64,000 nt of DNA from Mytilisepta virgata (lineage: Eukaryota > Mollusca > Bivalvia > Mytilida > Mytilidae), in NCBI GenBank assembly GCA_028015205.1, contig CM051521.1, positions 128,534,614 through 128,598,613 of the forward strand, read 5' to 3'. The notes beneath the pieces were generated by a model. That model worked only from the letters and a program-made list of their open reading frames with translations, searched no databases and was not told where the DNA came from. The position numbers and the translations under genes were made by a program. Below, in pieces: positions 36,240 through 48,430 of this stretch (position 1 is the stretch's first letter; every line of letters begins with the position of its first letter).

Positions 36240-37320
36240 TTCATATTAAATCTGATGTTATGAAATGATGACAGTGAAATGTTCATTTTGTTGTCGGTGA
36301 ATGAATGAATTTATACAACTTCTCTATGAACAGAAAGTCTGTTACATGTAATTATCATATACAGTTGACTCTTGTTATCTAAAAGTGGTAGGGACAAACA
36401 AAAATAGTTTGAGATAACAGGAGTTTGAGATATCAGGAGGAAATATAGTGCAAAGTTTTATCTAGGGACCAAAACATTACTTTGAGATATCAGGAGTTTT
36501 GAGATGAAAGATTTTGAGATAACAAGAGTCAACTATAATTATAACTGTAGGATGATCATTCTTCCACACAAAATATTGTGAAATTTTGTTGTTGTGAAGT
36601 CAATATTTTTTAAAAAGATCTTTTGGCATGAGAGATATTCTAGCTTTCCAAAACTCTCTTATTTCAAATTTTTAATTCTTGAGGCATATGTTCGTGACAA
36701 CACAATCATCAGATTCCTTATTCCAGTCCTTCTTTTATTTTCAACATTTTTGCTTAGTCTTATATTATGCAGTTTAATTTATACGTGCAGTTACTGATCA
36801 ATAAGGAAGAGACCTCCAGGTGACCCCACCGGGCAACCTTCATTTGTAATTTAAAAAAGAATTTTATATACAATCAGATGTTATTAAATTAAAAAAATAT
36901 TTGTGATGACAGTGAAATGTTCCTTTTGTTGTATGTGAATGATTAAATTCATACAAATGATATAAGACTGATAATAGAAATAATTTCTCTATGAACAGAA
37001 AGTCTGTTACATGTAAATATCATATAATTATAACTGTAGGGTGATCTTTCTTCCACACAAAATATTGTTAATTTTTTTTTGTCAAGTCGATATTTTTTTT
37101 CTTTAAAAAGATCTTTTGGCATGAAAGATAAAATCTAGCTCCCCAGAACAGCCTTATTTTTTATTGTTGAGGCAGTATATGTTTGTGACAGAACACAAAT
37201 CATTTATTGTTGACCGTGTGTTGCATTTAATCAGTCAACTGCTGTCATTGATGACAAGAAATTTCATGTTGAGTTGTCCATCTATTGCTGCCTAGTGTAG
37301 TGATGTAAATCCTAAAAAAA
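36240..37320 (+). repeat. Segmental duplication copy X2, cores I and II
   Basis: Homologous to 24256-25070. A second partial copy of its own 5' part (ATCATATAATTATAACTGTA, TTTTGGCATGA) falls at about 37015-37140. Core I at 36810-36854 reads RPPGDPTGQPSFVI then stop, with only two substitutions relative to the 24.8-kb copy. Core II follows at 37274. A GAGATATCAGGAG / GAGATAACAGGAG phrase at 36360-36535 is repeated three to four times. Confidence 0.65.
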
Positions 37321-37505
37321 AATTAGCATATTGTTCAAACAGAACAGTTTATATGTAATAATATATGTATCTCAAAACTAGTGATATCTCTGGTAATATT
37401 TTTCACTTGAGCTTCAATGAAAAGTTCCAATATACATGAATATATATCTTTTGTCTGTTAAAAGTCGATATTTTTTTCTATTACAGATATTTTTTATACA
37501 TTTTT

Positions 37506-38795
37506 AGCTCACCTGGCCATAGGCCATGTGAGCTATTGCCATCACTTGGCGTCCGTCGTCGTCGTCGTCTGTCGTCGTCGTCGTCGTCGTCTGTAAACTT
37601 TTTCAAACGTTAACTCGTCCTAAACTACTGGACCGACTTCAACCTAACTTTGCAGAATTGTTCTTTAGGGCATCTGGAAAATTTCTATCGTTTAAAATTT
37701 TTGAAATGTCGAAAAACATGGCTGTCGTTACTATAAATAGAACATAGGGGTAAATTGCTGTTTTTTGCTAATAACTCAAAAACCGTTACAGATATCGAAA
37801 ATCTGACATGGGGTAAAATTGATCAGCATGACAAGATCTACCTACCCTGAAATTTTGAAGGAAATTCCAAAACCCATTTAGGAGTTATTGCCCTTTTTTC
37901 ACATTTTTGGCTTTTTTTTATGTTATTATTTCAAAAATCTTCTTCTCTGAAACTACTATTCAAAATCATATGAAACTTGGGAAGATTGTTGCTTAGGGTA
38001 CCCTGCATAGAACTGATGTGGGGATTTTTGATTCGTCGAAAAACATGGCCGCTGTTACTAAAAATAGAACATAGGGGTAAATTGCTGTTTTTTGCTAATA
38101 ACTCAAAAACCGTTACAGATATCGAAAATCTGACATGGGGTAAATTTGATCAGCATGACAAGATCTACCTACCCTGAAATTTTGAAGGAAATTCCAAAAC
38201 CCATTTAGGAGTTATTGTCCTTTTTTCGTCAAATTTTCATAATTTAACATTTTTCGTCATTTATCTCCAAAACTATTTGAGATAGAAGTGAAATGTAAAT
38301 TTGAAAAATGTTTGCCATGTTGAGATCTACATACCCTGAAATTTTAAAGGAAATCCCAAAACCCATTTAGGAGTTATTGCCCTTTTTTGTCAAATTTTTA
38401 AAATTTTAACATTTTTGCATTTATCTCCAAAACTATTTGAGATAGAAGTGAAATGTAAATTGAAAAATGTTTGCCATGTTGAGATCTACCTACTCTGAAA
38501 TTTTGAAGGGAATCCCAAATTCTATTTAGGAGTTATTGGTTTGTGTAATTTGAGGTCGGGTTCTGTTACATTTATTTAAGGTTCACCCTTATTCCTGGTC
38601 AATTTTGTCAACTTCCTGCCAGGACTACCACCATCAGGGAACATATTTTAACATTAAACCTTATGAAAAATAAATCTTCAACAAATTTTCCCTGAACAAT
38701 TTAACCAATTGCAACAAACTTGGTCAAATAGTTGATTAATTGTCCAATGAAAACCGGACTCCAGGTGAGCGATACAGGCTCTGGTGAGCCTCTTG
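37506..38795 (+). repeat. Family A dispersed repeat, full length
   Basis: Starts AGCTCACCTGGCCATAGGCC with the head hairpin (AGCTCAC ... GTGAGCT). It continues through a (GTC)n run at about 37555-37590 and several paragraphs built on ATTTAGGAGTTATTGCCCTT and AACTCAAAAACCGTTACAGA, and ends GGTGAGCCTCTTG. T runs flank it on both sides. Confidence 0.85.
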
Positions 38796-38799
38796 TTTA

Positions 38800-39110
38800 T
38801 GCAATGAAATTAGATCATGTACATTAGTACAGGAGACAAATATGACTCTACATATTATAATGATGAGAGAAATGTTTATATCGTAGACTTTATACAAAAG
38901 AGTTATCAGTCCTTGGATTATTACTCTGGTTCCTTATTCCTGGTTTATCCTCTTGTCTTTTATCTGTTTATTTGCAATATATTTTTGCTTAGTATTGTTG
39001 TTTTATGCAGTTTAATGCATACATGCATTTCTGATCAATAAAGTACAAAGCTCCATGTGACCTTTTAGAAATCCACCAGTTTTAATATAAAAAATGAAAC
39101 TTTTATGTAA
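38800..39110 (+). repeat. Segmental duplication copy X3 with diverged core I
   Basis: TTCCTTATTCCTGGTTTATC, ATATTTTTGCTTAGTATTG and TTCTGATCAATAAAG align with copies X1 and X2. The core I position (39044-39085) reads YKAPCDLLEIHQF then TAA, so the open frame is kept while the sequence has changed. Confidence 0.55.
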
Positions 39111-39642
39111 AAATCTGACAGCGTTATTAAATTTAAAAAAAAATTGTTACAAAGTTATGATCATTTTTGTGGGTTATTGAATTAAAAATTTATATAAATG
39201 GTATAATTCTAATAGTTGAAATATTTATAATGAATTTATAGATTTTTGCAAATAAATATTTAAAACATTATATGTGTACAAACAAGGTGTCAATGTTTTT
39301 CTTTTCTCAGATTTTTCCTTAAACAAAATGTCATACATAAGATATTTTTCTTAATCTTTACAAACATCAAATGATATAAACAATAGATGCTATATATTCG
39401 TATTAGAATTCTATAATCAGACCTTGATGACTTGTCAAGAATATCAGTATCGTATATTTTATTGTATCAGGGATATTTTATTAAGTCAAGATCTAAACAT
39501 TTGTGTTTGGGAATTAGTAATTAAGATAAACATATTTGGTGAAATATATGCCACTATATGACTGAAATATAGTTGATGTGACATAAACCAATTAACTACT
39601 ATCAAATCAGAAATCAGTTCATGAATTTATATTGCAAATCTT

Positions 39643-39824
39643 TGACTGGCAATAATGTAAGGTAAATTATTGCAATCTATAACATGTATGACTGGCAATA
39701 ATGTAAGGTAAATTATTGCAATCTATAACATGTATGACTGGCAATAATGTAAGGTAAATTATTGCAATCTATAACATGTATGACTGGCAATAATGTAAGG
39801 TAAATTATTGCAATCTATTACATT
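39643..39824. repeat. Four identical 46-bp tandem units, each a hairpin
   Basis: Units start at 39643, 39689, 39735 and 39781 with essentially no divergence. Each contains GCAATAAT ... ATTATTGC, an 8-bp stem with a 9-base loop. Near-identity implies recent amplification. Confidence 0.9.
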
Positions 39825-41614
39825 TTGTGACAGAATATACAATTAAAAATTTAAATGGAAGTTTTAGTTATTGTGATGGTCATCCTGTTGCATTCTTTTC
39901 ATTGTAAAAGAGATTGCATGATTTTCTGAATTTTACTGTAGATGTATAGAATCTGCTATATTTCTCTGATGCAAGTTATATTTTAGTCTCATTAGATGTG
40001 ATATAACTCTTGTGATTCAATTGGAAGACATGAAATCTTAAGAACATGGAAGTATATATAGGATATTTTCAGTTATAAAAAGTAAATTGATATTGCTGTC
40101 ATGGTTTAAAATGTATCATTCTGTGAAATATTGTCTTTTTCCTAAAATAGTTGTTTGCCTGTTTTTCTTGTATCATTAGAATTGGAAAAAATTTTGCAAG
40201 AAACAAAATTTAAACTATGAACTAAATTGGTTAAATATCTGAAAGAAACTGATTTTTTTCTCAAACATCAAGGGTTTCAATTCTATTATTTCTCAGCTAT
40301 ACTGGGCATTTGACTGTATAGATATTTTACAATGTATAGAATGAGATCAAATATTATTCTTATACCAAATGTTAAATCTTGATGACAATTTTTTATAGAA
40401 TGTATATGGCTTTTTTGTCTGTAGACATGAATTATCAATATGAAAAAAATATTTTAGTGCTATGCTTGAATATAATAAAATTTGGCAAGTGAATAATCTG
40501 TAGTATTTTATATTATGAAAATTATCAGAAGCTTAGTGTATTGTTTGTTGGTTGAAGCATGAAAATACTTTGTTTTTTTTCTGTACAATTAAGGATAGCT
40601 TGTGCATGATTAGAAAATAGTTCAAATATGGGGTCATTTTCTTTTAAATTAAAATTTTGTAGATATTAAATGCTTAAAACAGTTATCAGGGGGGAATTGC
40701 TAAAAACTTGGTAAAAAATAAAAGGAAAAAAGGGTGTCTCTTCCTTTTTTCAAAGTATATTGCAGTGTAAAATTTCAGTGACATTCATAAAGTATGCATA
40801 ATTACCTCCCTTTACTAAATAGTATTTTCTTAAGAATTCGAAAGAATTGTTCCACCATACCTTTAGATAAAATTACTCTTTGACGAAATAAACTATATTA
40901 CTGGAATAAATTCATTATTTGGTACAAATATGTTTTCATGTTTTCACCAAACAACACCAAATTTAGCATTAAAATATGAACAGGACAAACTGGAGTCTCC
41001 CTCCTCAATTCATGATCTTAATATATTTATGCCTTGTATTGGTTTTGTATATGATTAAGTTATTGGTTGTCAATAAATGAGAAGTACTTGTTCTATTAAA
41101 TTTATATGGTAAAGTGTTGGAATAATAAAATACAGTTACAAAAGAATCTTTTTTTTTCTTATTTAGAAGAATGTACATCCCAAATCTATTGTTGTTTAGT
41201 GACAATTATTACATTTATACTCCGGATGAAAACATGTTGATAAGATATAATTATGAACCATATTTTGTACTAGACCAACACATTGAGCTCATTTTTTATA
41301 TGCTTCAGTGTAACATTCTACGAGAAGACATGTCACCTCTCCTGAACACAAGCTAACCACATGTCACCTCTCATGAACACAAGCTAACCAGTCTTGGCTC
41401 TTCTAAATGTCATGTTCTTAACAGAGTAGCAACAAATATCAGTTTCAAAGTCCTTGTTTTGACCTGTTTGGGGATCAACCCATGACCTGCAATTACAGAG
41501 TAAGCTGCTAAGAGTCTACTGAGATGATTTAAAGCCAAAATAATTAATTGTTGCCAAAAAAAACATAAAGAACCTTATAAATTAGAATAACATATAAGTT
41601 TTTAAAAAAAAACT
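39825..41614. other. AT-rich stretch, no gene recognised
   Basis: Contains a short direct repeat ACATGTCACCTCTCCTGAAC / ACATGTCACCTCTCATGAAC (about 41328-41390). Nothing else is recognisable. Confidence 0.45.
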
Positions 41615-42111
41615 AGAAATTGTGTCAGTAATACACGAATGCCCTGCTAAAATGTAGGTCATCTTGTATGAATGCTCAGTACTATCAAAAGCACATACAC
41701 TGTTAAGTGTCGTTGATACACTATGCTTAGTTCCAAAGAAATGAACCTTAATGCAAAACTTAACCAAAGTCACTGAAGCATGAAATGTAGGTCATAGTGA
41801 CCAAAGTGTTGCTGAACTGCATTGTACTATACAAGAGGACTAGTGGTGAAATATCATTAATATACTACTATAGGTTTCTGAGAAATGAACCTAAACGCAA
41901 AACTTACCAAAGTCACTGAAGTATGAAATGTAGATCATATAGCGACCCAAGTGTTGCTGAACTGCGTTGTACTATACAAGATGACTGTAGTGGTGAAATA
42001 TTGATATATTACTATAGGTTTCTGAGAAATGGAGCTAAACGCAAAACTTAACCGAATCGGGACGGACAAGAGTAAATCTATATGCCCCAGCCACATTCGT
42101 GGCGGGGCATA
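41615..42111 (-). repeat. Family D dispersed repeat, minus orientation
   Basis: Three diverged ~140-bp units with AAAGTCACTGAAGCATGAAATG and GTGTTGCTGAACTGCATTGT. They lead into GGACGGACAAGAGTAAATCT and end in a hairpin TATGCCCCAGCCAC / GTGGCGGGGCATA. The same terminus, in the opposite orientation, occurs at 48979-49075. Confidence 0.7.
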
Positions 42112-43203
42112 ATGATTGGATTAACTTTCAATGGAGATATGAGGAGAGGTAAATATTTATGTAGCAAAACAAAGAGCTTTAACATGGAATGTGATTACTG
42201 TTGCTTAATACAGGGTGTTACAGAAACTACCGAGAAAAAGTACAATAAACATAAAGTTCATTTTGTATTATGTTTCAGTGTTACATTGTTTCTCATTTAT
42301 CTGCATGGTGCGATCCGGGAGCGACTACTAATACAAGTGTTATTCCCTGGCCCAATATATTATATGTATATGTGCGTGTTTAATTAAGCCAAAACTAAAA
42401 CAACTCGAAGAATCGCACAACCACTCAAAATTTGACGTAAAACTAATGTACATGTTATGAAGGAAGGGTTATTGTATTACATAGAATAATTATGTTCGCA
42501 TGAAAATGAATTATCTCTAGATAATGATATTTTAATACAGAAATAACTTTGACAGTACTTTTGTTCACTAGTCAGTTCGTTGTAACATGCTGTTTAGAAG
42601 TACTATCTCACCTGATATGTTAAGTTCAGTTAACGATCTTCATCATTAGACAGTTATCAATACACGCCCTCTTTCATATTCCGCCAAAAAGTTCCATTTC
42701 CACTGCAAATTTAACAAATTCTAATAACATCACTAAGGATACACTCCTTTTGAGTGTATATCCGTTTTTTCTCCAATATTTATATGAAAAATTGAAAAGG
42801 GCTAGGCTTTGAGCTTGTTATTTCAGGTAAAAATGTTAGTTTGGGCACACTTTACTGTTCTACAAAGTAATATAGAAGAAATAGTATCACAGACACAGAA
42901 CTGACCATCTTTGTTCGTCTATAGTTATGATCGAATGCCTTTGAAGAATGAAAAGCCAGGAAATATGTCAATACTGCAGTGAGAGTATTTCTCTAGATGA
43001 GCAAAACTCTTCCATAGTCCAGTGGTTACGATCCTCTAACGCTCAACATGACAGGGACGGTAGCGAAAGCGGATAATTAACCCTTGACTTGGGGAAAATG
43101 AAAGTCAATTTTAAAAATGAGAGATCGTGGGTTGATTTTCTTTCAAAAGTTGTAAAAGTTACCCACCTACTATTACGGAAGCTCTGGCGTGCAAAAAATA
43201 AAT
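42112..43203. other. No gene recognised; tRNA-like head fragment near 43015
   Basis: At about 43013-43060, CCATAGTCCAGTGGTTACGA resembles the A-box half of a tRNA or tRNA-derived SINE, but there is no matching B box or acceptor stem. The remainder is featureless. Confidence 0.35.
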
Positions 43204-43292
43204 ACAACTCGTGCGCACGAGTTTCATAACTTGAGTGCATGAGTTACTAACTTGAGCGCGTGAGTTACTAACTTACTAACTTGAGCGCAAGA
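43204..43292. repeat. Short tandem array, ~21-bp unit
   Basis: Four units of ACTTGAGCGCGTGAGTTACT-type sequence, one with an extra TTACTAAC. Confidence 0.75.
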
Positions 43293-43969
43293 GTTCTTAT
43301 TATAAGGCTGGTTATATATGGGGATATAGGTGAATAGGGGGGCAGCGGGAAGGGGGTAATCTATATGTGAGCTGTGCTTACAGGAATTAAAGTTTTAGAT
43401 TTAAGTTTTCTTTATTGTAGGTATTCGAGGGACCTTCACTTAATGTTATTCTGAAAGTTTAGCAAACACGGAGATTTGTTAAAGTATGGCGAATTGAATT
43501 TTAAGAGTTCTTAGTTTTGAAAAGAAAAGTATTTAAATTACATTTGTATTTGAGTTTATACAGATACGTACATGTTTATATATTCAACTGAACAGTTTTT
43601 ATATGACGGCAAATTTGTTCAATATCCCTATGATCTAATGCCATCACTCGGCGTCTGTCTGTCTGGTGTAAGTAATTTTAAAATATATAGACAAATTGGT
43701 TTCAAACATTTACAACTTTATCCTTCATTTTGATAAACTGCAACGATGTTCGTTAGAAGTCTTACTAAAATGTTTATTTGGTTGGTGTTGTGCAATAACT
43801 TATAGGAATTATAAATTGTCCTTTATTGATAAAGTCATGGCTTTCAGGGTTTAGCTCATAATCTCAAATATGTGGAAATGTGCTGTCCTGAACACCTCGG
43901 GGTCAGAAATTTTCAAATAGAAATTTGATTCATTGATTTATCACACCCCAGAGATGATTCGGAAATTAT

Positions 43970-44420
43970 TTACCTATATCCCAATATAACCAGTTGGTAT
44001 ACTATGATTTCTTCGTTTTTGTAAAAAATGTATTTTGAATATCGACAGAAGAATACCGAAGCGACAAAACAGTGCGAAAAGTCCACAAATTCGAAGTCCA
44101 AAGAAAAGATAGTCAGGAGTATGGATGACACGTGACGAACAAACGCCACAACGATACATAACTCAAGAAATACATAAGTCAAGAAATACCAAAGGGATAT
44201 TCGAAGGAGAGAAAAATCGTAAAAACTGACAAACTCCGGAGAACAACGAAGACAAGACCAAAACAATACATGCACTACAATTAAAAACTAAAAACATATG
44301 AACAACATGGACCCCACCAAAAATCGGGGGTAGACTCAGGTGCTCCGGAATAGTAAGCAGTCTCTGCTTCCTACAGGACACCCGCCATACTGTCCATGTC
44401 AAATCCGATATGAGGAAGGG
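43970..44420 (-). mobile_element. Retroelement 3'-region relic
   Basis: The phrases CAGGTGCTCCGGAATAGTAA and CCCGCCATACTGTCCATGTC, on a background of short overlapping minus ORFs, resemble the non-RT tail of a retroelement common in mussels. This rests on recall and not on a domain. No intact frame remains. Confidence 0.4.
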
Positions 44421-44770
44421 ATAATATCAAAAAACGGTTTTTTCATATCTGTCAACCAAGTCATGATGACGCCCATAAAACTTTAATAAGGATGACTTCA
44501 GCTTAGGAGCAACGTACCCCTGTCTGTGCAACTTTTCTGTCAGAAGCCGGGCTCTGTCCAGGAAGTCAATGTATATGTCACAAGCTCTGGAATAACGTAT
44601 GAGTTGTGAAATATATAAATATATAAATCTAGATATGATCGAAGCAGAGGTTGGTGTGTCTGTGTTCTCTTTAATTTCAAGCTTGAACTGGGGTAGATGA
44701 GATCACGGTAGGTAATCCTTAAAGTAATGATTATTAATTGACAGAACATCATCTATATGTATATTGGACA

Positions 44771-44836
44771 ATTCGGACCGACTGCAAAGACGATTCGGCT
44801 CGTCTATTGAGACAATTCGGACCGTGTTTGAAAAAC
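44771..44836. repeat. Three tandem 22-bp CGG-centred motifs
   Basis: Units start at 44771, 44793 and 44815, all beginning ATTCGG. Examples are ATTCGGACCGACTGCAAAGA.. and ATTCGGCTCGTCTATTGAGA... They share the TTCGGACC core with the 16-bp arrays at 5694, 12737 and 46036, but with a longer period. No opposed partner was found. Confidence 0.7.
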
Positions 44837-44841
44837 TATTT

Positions 44842-45150
44842 TTAATTAATACTAGGACAAATACGTTGGGTATATTTAAGCAATTGTGTTATCATTTTTA
44901 AATTTTTAAACAATAAATTAAATTCATCTCCGATTTCCCTTTTACAAAGAGTACATATTCTATCATTTTTTGGAACATTTTGCCACCTGTCCGTCTCTAT
45001 TGGTATGCAAGGTCTTAGTTTTGTAATCCAAATTCTGCTTTTTTCACTTAATCTCGTTAAATAGTTTTCAAGTCCATGCAATTTTTTTCTTGAATAAACA
45101 ATAAAATTGCCCTCTTGACGAGTTTGATATTTCACTAAACCAAGATGTAA
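44842..45150 (-). mobile_element. LINE C-terminal fragment
   Basis: The minus frame reads ITKLRPCIPIETDRWQNVP, then RICTLCKREIGDEFNLLF. This is the conserved LR...ET.RW..P...R.C..C....GDE..LF pattern found after the reverse transcriptase in many LINEs. Frame is kept for about 100 codons but there is no RT on this frame, so it is a fragment. Confidence 0.65.
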
Positions 45151-45199
45151 TAAACTGATCAAATAAAATTATTTTAAGATAGTTCTTATGTATAGTGCT

Positions 45200-45415
45200 C
45201 AAATAAATGATAGTCATAAACCACCCTACAAATTTCATTCACGGCGCATAGTTTGTCCCCATTCGGACGCAGATCGTCTGTTGAAAAACGTGTGCTCCAA
45301 ACTCAACAAAGATGTTGTCGATGAGAAATTCCAGCATTTTAACAACATCAGTCTCAGAGTACTTTTGGTTAGAATCTGTTTTTTTAACAAAGTAAGCCTT
45401 GTCCTTACCTAATAA
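45200..45415 (-). mobile_element. Reverse-transcriptase palm fragment
   Basis: On the minus strand the frame reads FLIDNIFVEFGAHVFQQ, then MGTNYAP. This matches the palm region around the conserved P-M-G-T-N-C-A-P motif of the same RT family as 8765-10610. The fragment is short and its catalytic aspartates are not in the window. Confidence 0.65.
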
Positions 45416-46035
45416 TACCAGATAGGCATTTATTTGTAAGGTTTGTTTAGTGCAGAAACATTGGTGAAACCAGATTATAGTTCATCATGTGAGAGGGTTG
45501 TATACAGTAGAAAACTTTAAAAAAAAGTTCTTTCCTTTTATTTATCGTACGTGTTAGTGCTATGTCATAAAAGTTACTCTTGGTATTAGGCTTGGTATTT
45601 GGTATTAGGCAATATCAGTTGAGTGACCTCGTAGTCGTGAGTGAGAAAGTCTGTCACTGATCCAGTAGGTGCATCAAAATTTATTTTTATAAGCTTGTTC
45701 CTCTTCATTATAGACAAGTAGGACTGCAATGTCCTGTGTTTGCTAGTAAGAAAGTTCAGACCATAACGGACAACAGGGGTTATAATATAGTTTCCGAGCA
45801 AGATCGATTTTCAAGGGCATTGACGATTTTTTCTATATTTTAACTGATATAAAGTCAATAACTAAGGAAATTAAAAGCCCCCAAGAGTAACCGTTTTGCC
45901 TCCATGTTTTATCTTAAATTCTCAGAAGACAAAAGCAAGCACCTCTCCCCCCCACCCTTATAAAATATTTCCTTTTATTGAACCTTGTCCAATCTTACCG
46001 ATGCAAAGATGTTGTTGCGAGGGTTGACTCCAAAT
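45416..46035. other. No gene recognised
   Basis: A 71-codon minus ORF (45586-45801) contains no domain I can name. It may be another retroelement piece, given its neighbours. Confidence 0.4.
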
Positions 46036-47011
46036 CCGGGTCTGTTTGCCCTGATTCACGTTCGCCCTAGTACCTGTTCACCCTGGGTCCGTTTGCCCTA
46101 ATACCTGTTCGCCCTGATTTTTATATAATGTTTGTGGTGTAATGTATATATTTGAATAAAGTATGTTAAAGTTTGTATACAATTTCGCTGAATATTTATG
46201 TTGTATTGCTGCTACCAGAAAAATGAAGACTAAGTTATATGTACGTATTTATCTTTATTGATACATTTTGAGCACTGAATTGATATACTATAAATAAAAA
46301 TATATCAAAAAGACACAATCACACATCCATTCACTCTACATTTATACATCATGATTTATTAAATAAAATAGCACTAATACATTCATAATATGTACATGTA
46401 TAACAAAAATACACATACGTCACATGATACAGCATGCTGACGAGGTCGGACCTCTCTGTCACACGAAATACACATGTACTGTACCATGGTTTATGGAAGA
46501 ATGAAGTGCATCCATGATCCACTTCAATATATGACAAATTTATCAAAACACACTTGAGATCAAAGAAGCCGAGCTGCGAAAAAAAAATTCCCTTTCATGT
46601 CTTACAATTCTTACATTCATTGTTTTAACTCATTCCAAGCTGACTAGGTTATTTTAATTTCATTATTAATCCACGAAAGACATTTAAAACAACAATCAAC
46701 GATTTCAAAGACATCATAATTATACCTAATCAGCATTATAAATTAAAATCAACAGTCATTAAAAGTATTCTAAATGAAAACAAATTTAACAATGAAGCCA
46801 ATCAATGCTCTAGAACAAACGATTAATTTAAAAAAAATTGCAATGTTTTTTTAAAGAATTTTGAGATACAAGTATTTTCTTTAGTATTAAGTAAATAAAT
46901 ATCGGCCTAAATTTAAAAAACCTAAATACTATTAACATTAATAATTTTTTTTTATAAAAATAGGGCAAACGAACCCAGGGCAAACGGACTCTATGGGCGA
47001 ACGGACCCGAT
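46036..47011. mobile_element. 1-kb unit bounded by opposed arrays of 16-bp motifs
   Basis: The left array (46036-46118) has five units such as GTTCGCCCTAGTACCT and GTTCACCCTGGGTCCG at 15-16-bp spacing. The right array (46962-47011) is the inverse, with AGGGCAAACGGACTCT and ATGGGCGAACGGACCC units. The interior is AT-rich with no ORF of note. GATGTTG occurs about 20 bp outside each array, which may be chance or a target duplication. The architecture is the same as 12737-15051 but the motif differs. Confidence 0.55.
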
Positions 47012-48246
47012 ACCTTTGACTCCCTGACCCTGATGTTGCAGAACAATGTTTTGATAAATTTTGATATAAAAAATTTCCTTAATAGTGTCAAAAAAATAAG
47101 AGAATTATCTATTTTAATCATATATATACCCATTAAATATGTGTATCTTCTGTCTCTTAAAAATTGTATTTGTGATTGTTAATACTGTCTTCTCGATCTC
47201 ACATGTGATACAGTGAATTCAGTTATTTTTGTTGACATCAATTTTTTGTGTTCTCAATTTCATGGATTTCAAATAAGTTTCGAAAGAAAATAAAAAATAT
47301 AAAGTAATCAGGGCTCACCACACTTGAAAATAACATGGAGACTCCGAGTCTTCCTCAGGGTAGCAACAGAGAGACTTCAGGGCATGACAGGGAGACTTCC
47401 AAGTCTACTAGAGAGACTGTGTTTTTCCCCCAATTTGTCGCCTGTTGAGTAAATACCTGTTATTTTGTGTCTTATAGTGTATACTATACATTCCTTTATT
47501 GTGTTTTATCCTGTATTGTTTGAGATTTTATCTACATTTACTCCATATCCTTCCATTTTAGTCATAATCTCAGATTTTGTCTCATGTGCATTTAATCAAT
47601 ATCCTTTGAGAATTTTTCATGATGAGTCATCGGACTCATCATTTTTCAGAATGGTGAGTCCCAGCTGATTTTGATGAGTCCCAGTCCCAGGACTCATCAC
47701 TACTTTTTTAACATACATTGCTGCATGATTTTGACCATGGTAGGCCTATTGTACTATTATTAAAGTTTAATTAAAATCATGTGCTGCCTTAAAATACTGA
47801 CGAATATAATTTGAAATAAAAAAAAAATAAAAAAAATGAAATTATGCAGTGGTGCTCCAAACTTAAAAGAAAATTTCTGTTACAGATATGAGCAAAATTA
47901 TTTGTACCTTTTAACACAACTTATTTATTATTGCCATTTTATTTTTTTCTATTTATTTATCTATACTCTTTACTATTATTTTTTCTCAAACATACCCTTA
48001 AAATCCTCCCATTCACCTTGCTTGAACACCTTAATAATCAATACATGTATTGACAAAATTTCCATTTGTGCATAGATATGTCAAAATCCGCTAAATTTAT
48101 TTTTAAATAAGGTCTACATATTGTTACCGGTCAGTAAAAAACACCGTGACCAATGAAAAATCACATACTCCGGTTGCATCTTAATTGCCAGGAACAATAA
48201 AGTTAATCCAGATATTTTTGTATAAATTTTGTCATTTCAGAGATAA
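47012..48246. other. Intergenic, direct repeats, no gene recognised
   Basis: 47330-47420 holds three GAGACT(T/C)C phrases, and 47625-47700 repeats ATGAGTCCCAG / GACTCATCA. Otherwise AT-rich. Confidence 0.4.
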
Positions 48247-48430
48247 AAGGGATTAAAGGGGCCAAAATTAGCCATTTTTAGGGACACCTCAAACTTATTT
48301 TTCATCCAATTTTAATGGAGATTTTTTCATTTAATTCATCTTGATGAGTGATTTCTGTAGTATGCCAACACATTTTTCCAGTCATTTATAGTTTTTGAGA
48401 TATTGTTGGTTAAAGGGGTCAAAAAGCAAG
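48247..48430. repeat. Family C repeat fragment
   Basis: TTTTTCATCCAATTTTAATG, TCATCTTGATGAGTGATTTC and GTTAAAGGGGTCAAAAAGCA match 17373-17514 and 18396-18575. Confidence 0.65.

Noticed and set aside
29845..37310. Core II copies as a microRNA cluster
   Set aside because: I found no consistent long hairpin across copies and no match to a conserved microRNA seed that I know.
39643..39824. CRISPR-like spaced repeat
   Set aside because: The 46-bp units are directly adjacent and wholly identical, with no variable spacers, and the genome is eukaryotic.
43013..43060. tRNA-Glu-like sequence
   Set aside because: Only an A-box-like half is present, with no B box or matching acceptor stem.
45586..45801. 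71-codon minus ORF as a gene
   Set aside because: No recognised domain, no supported splice partners, and retroelement relics on one side. Probably debris.
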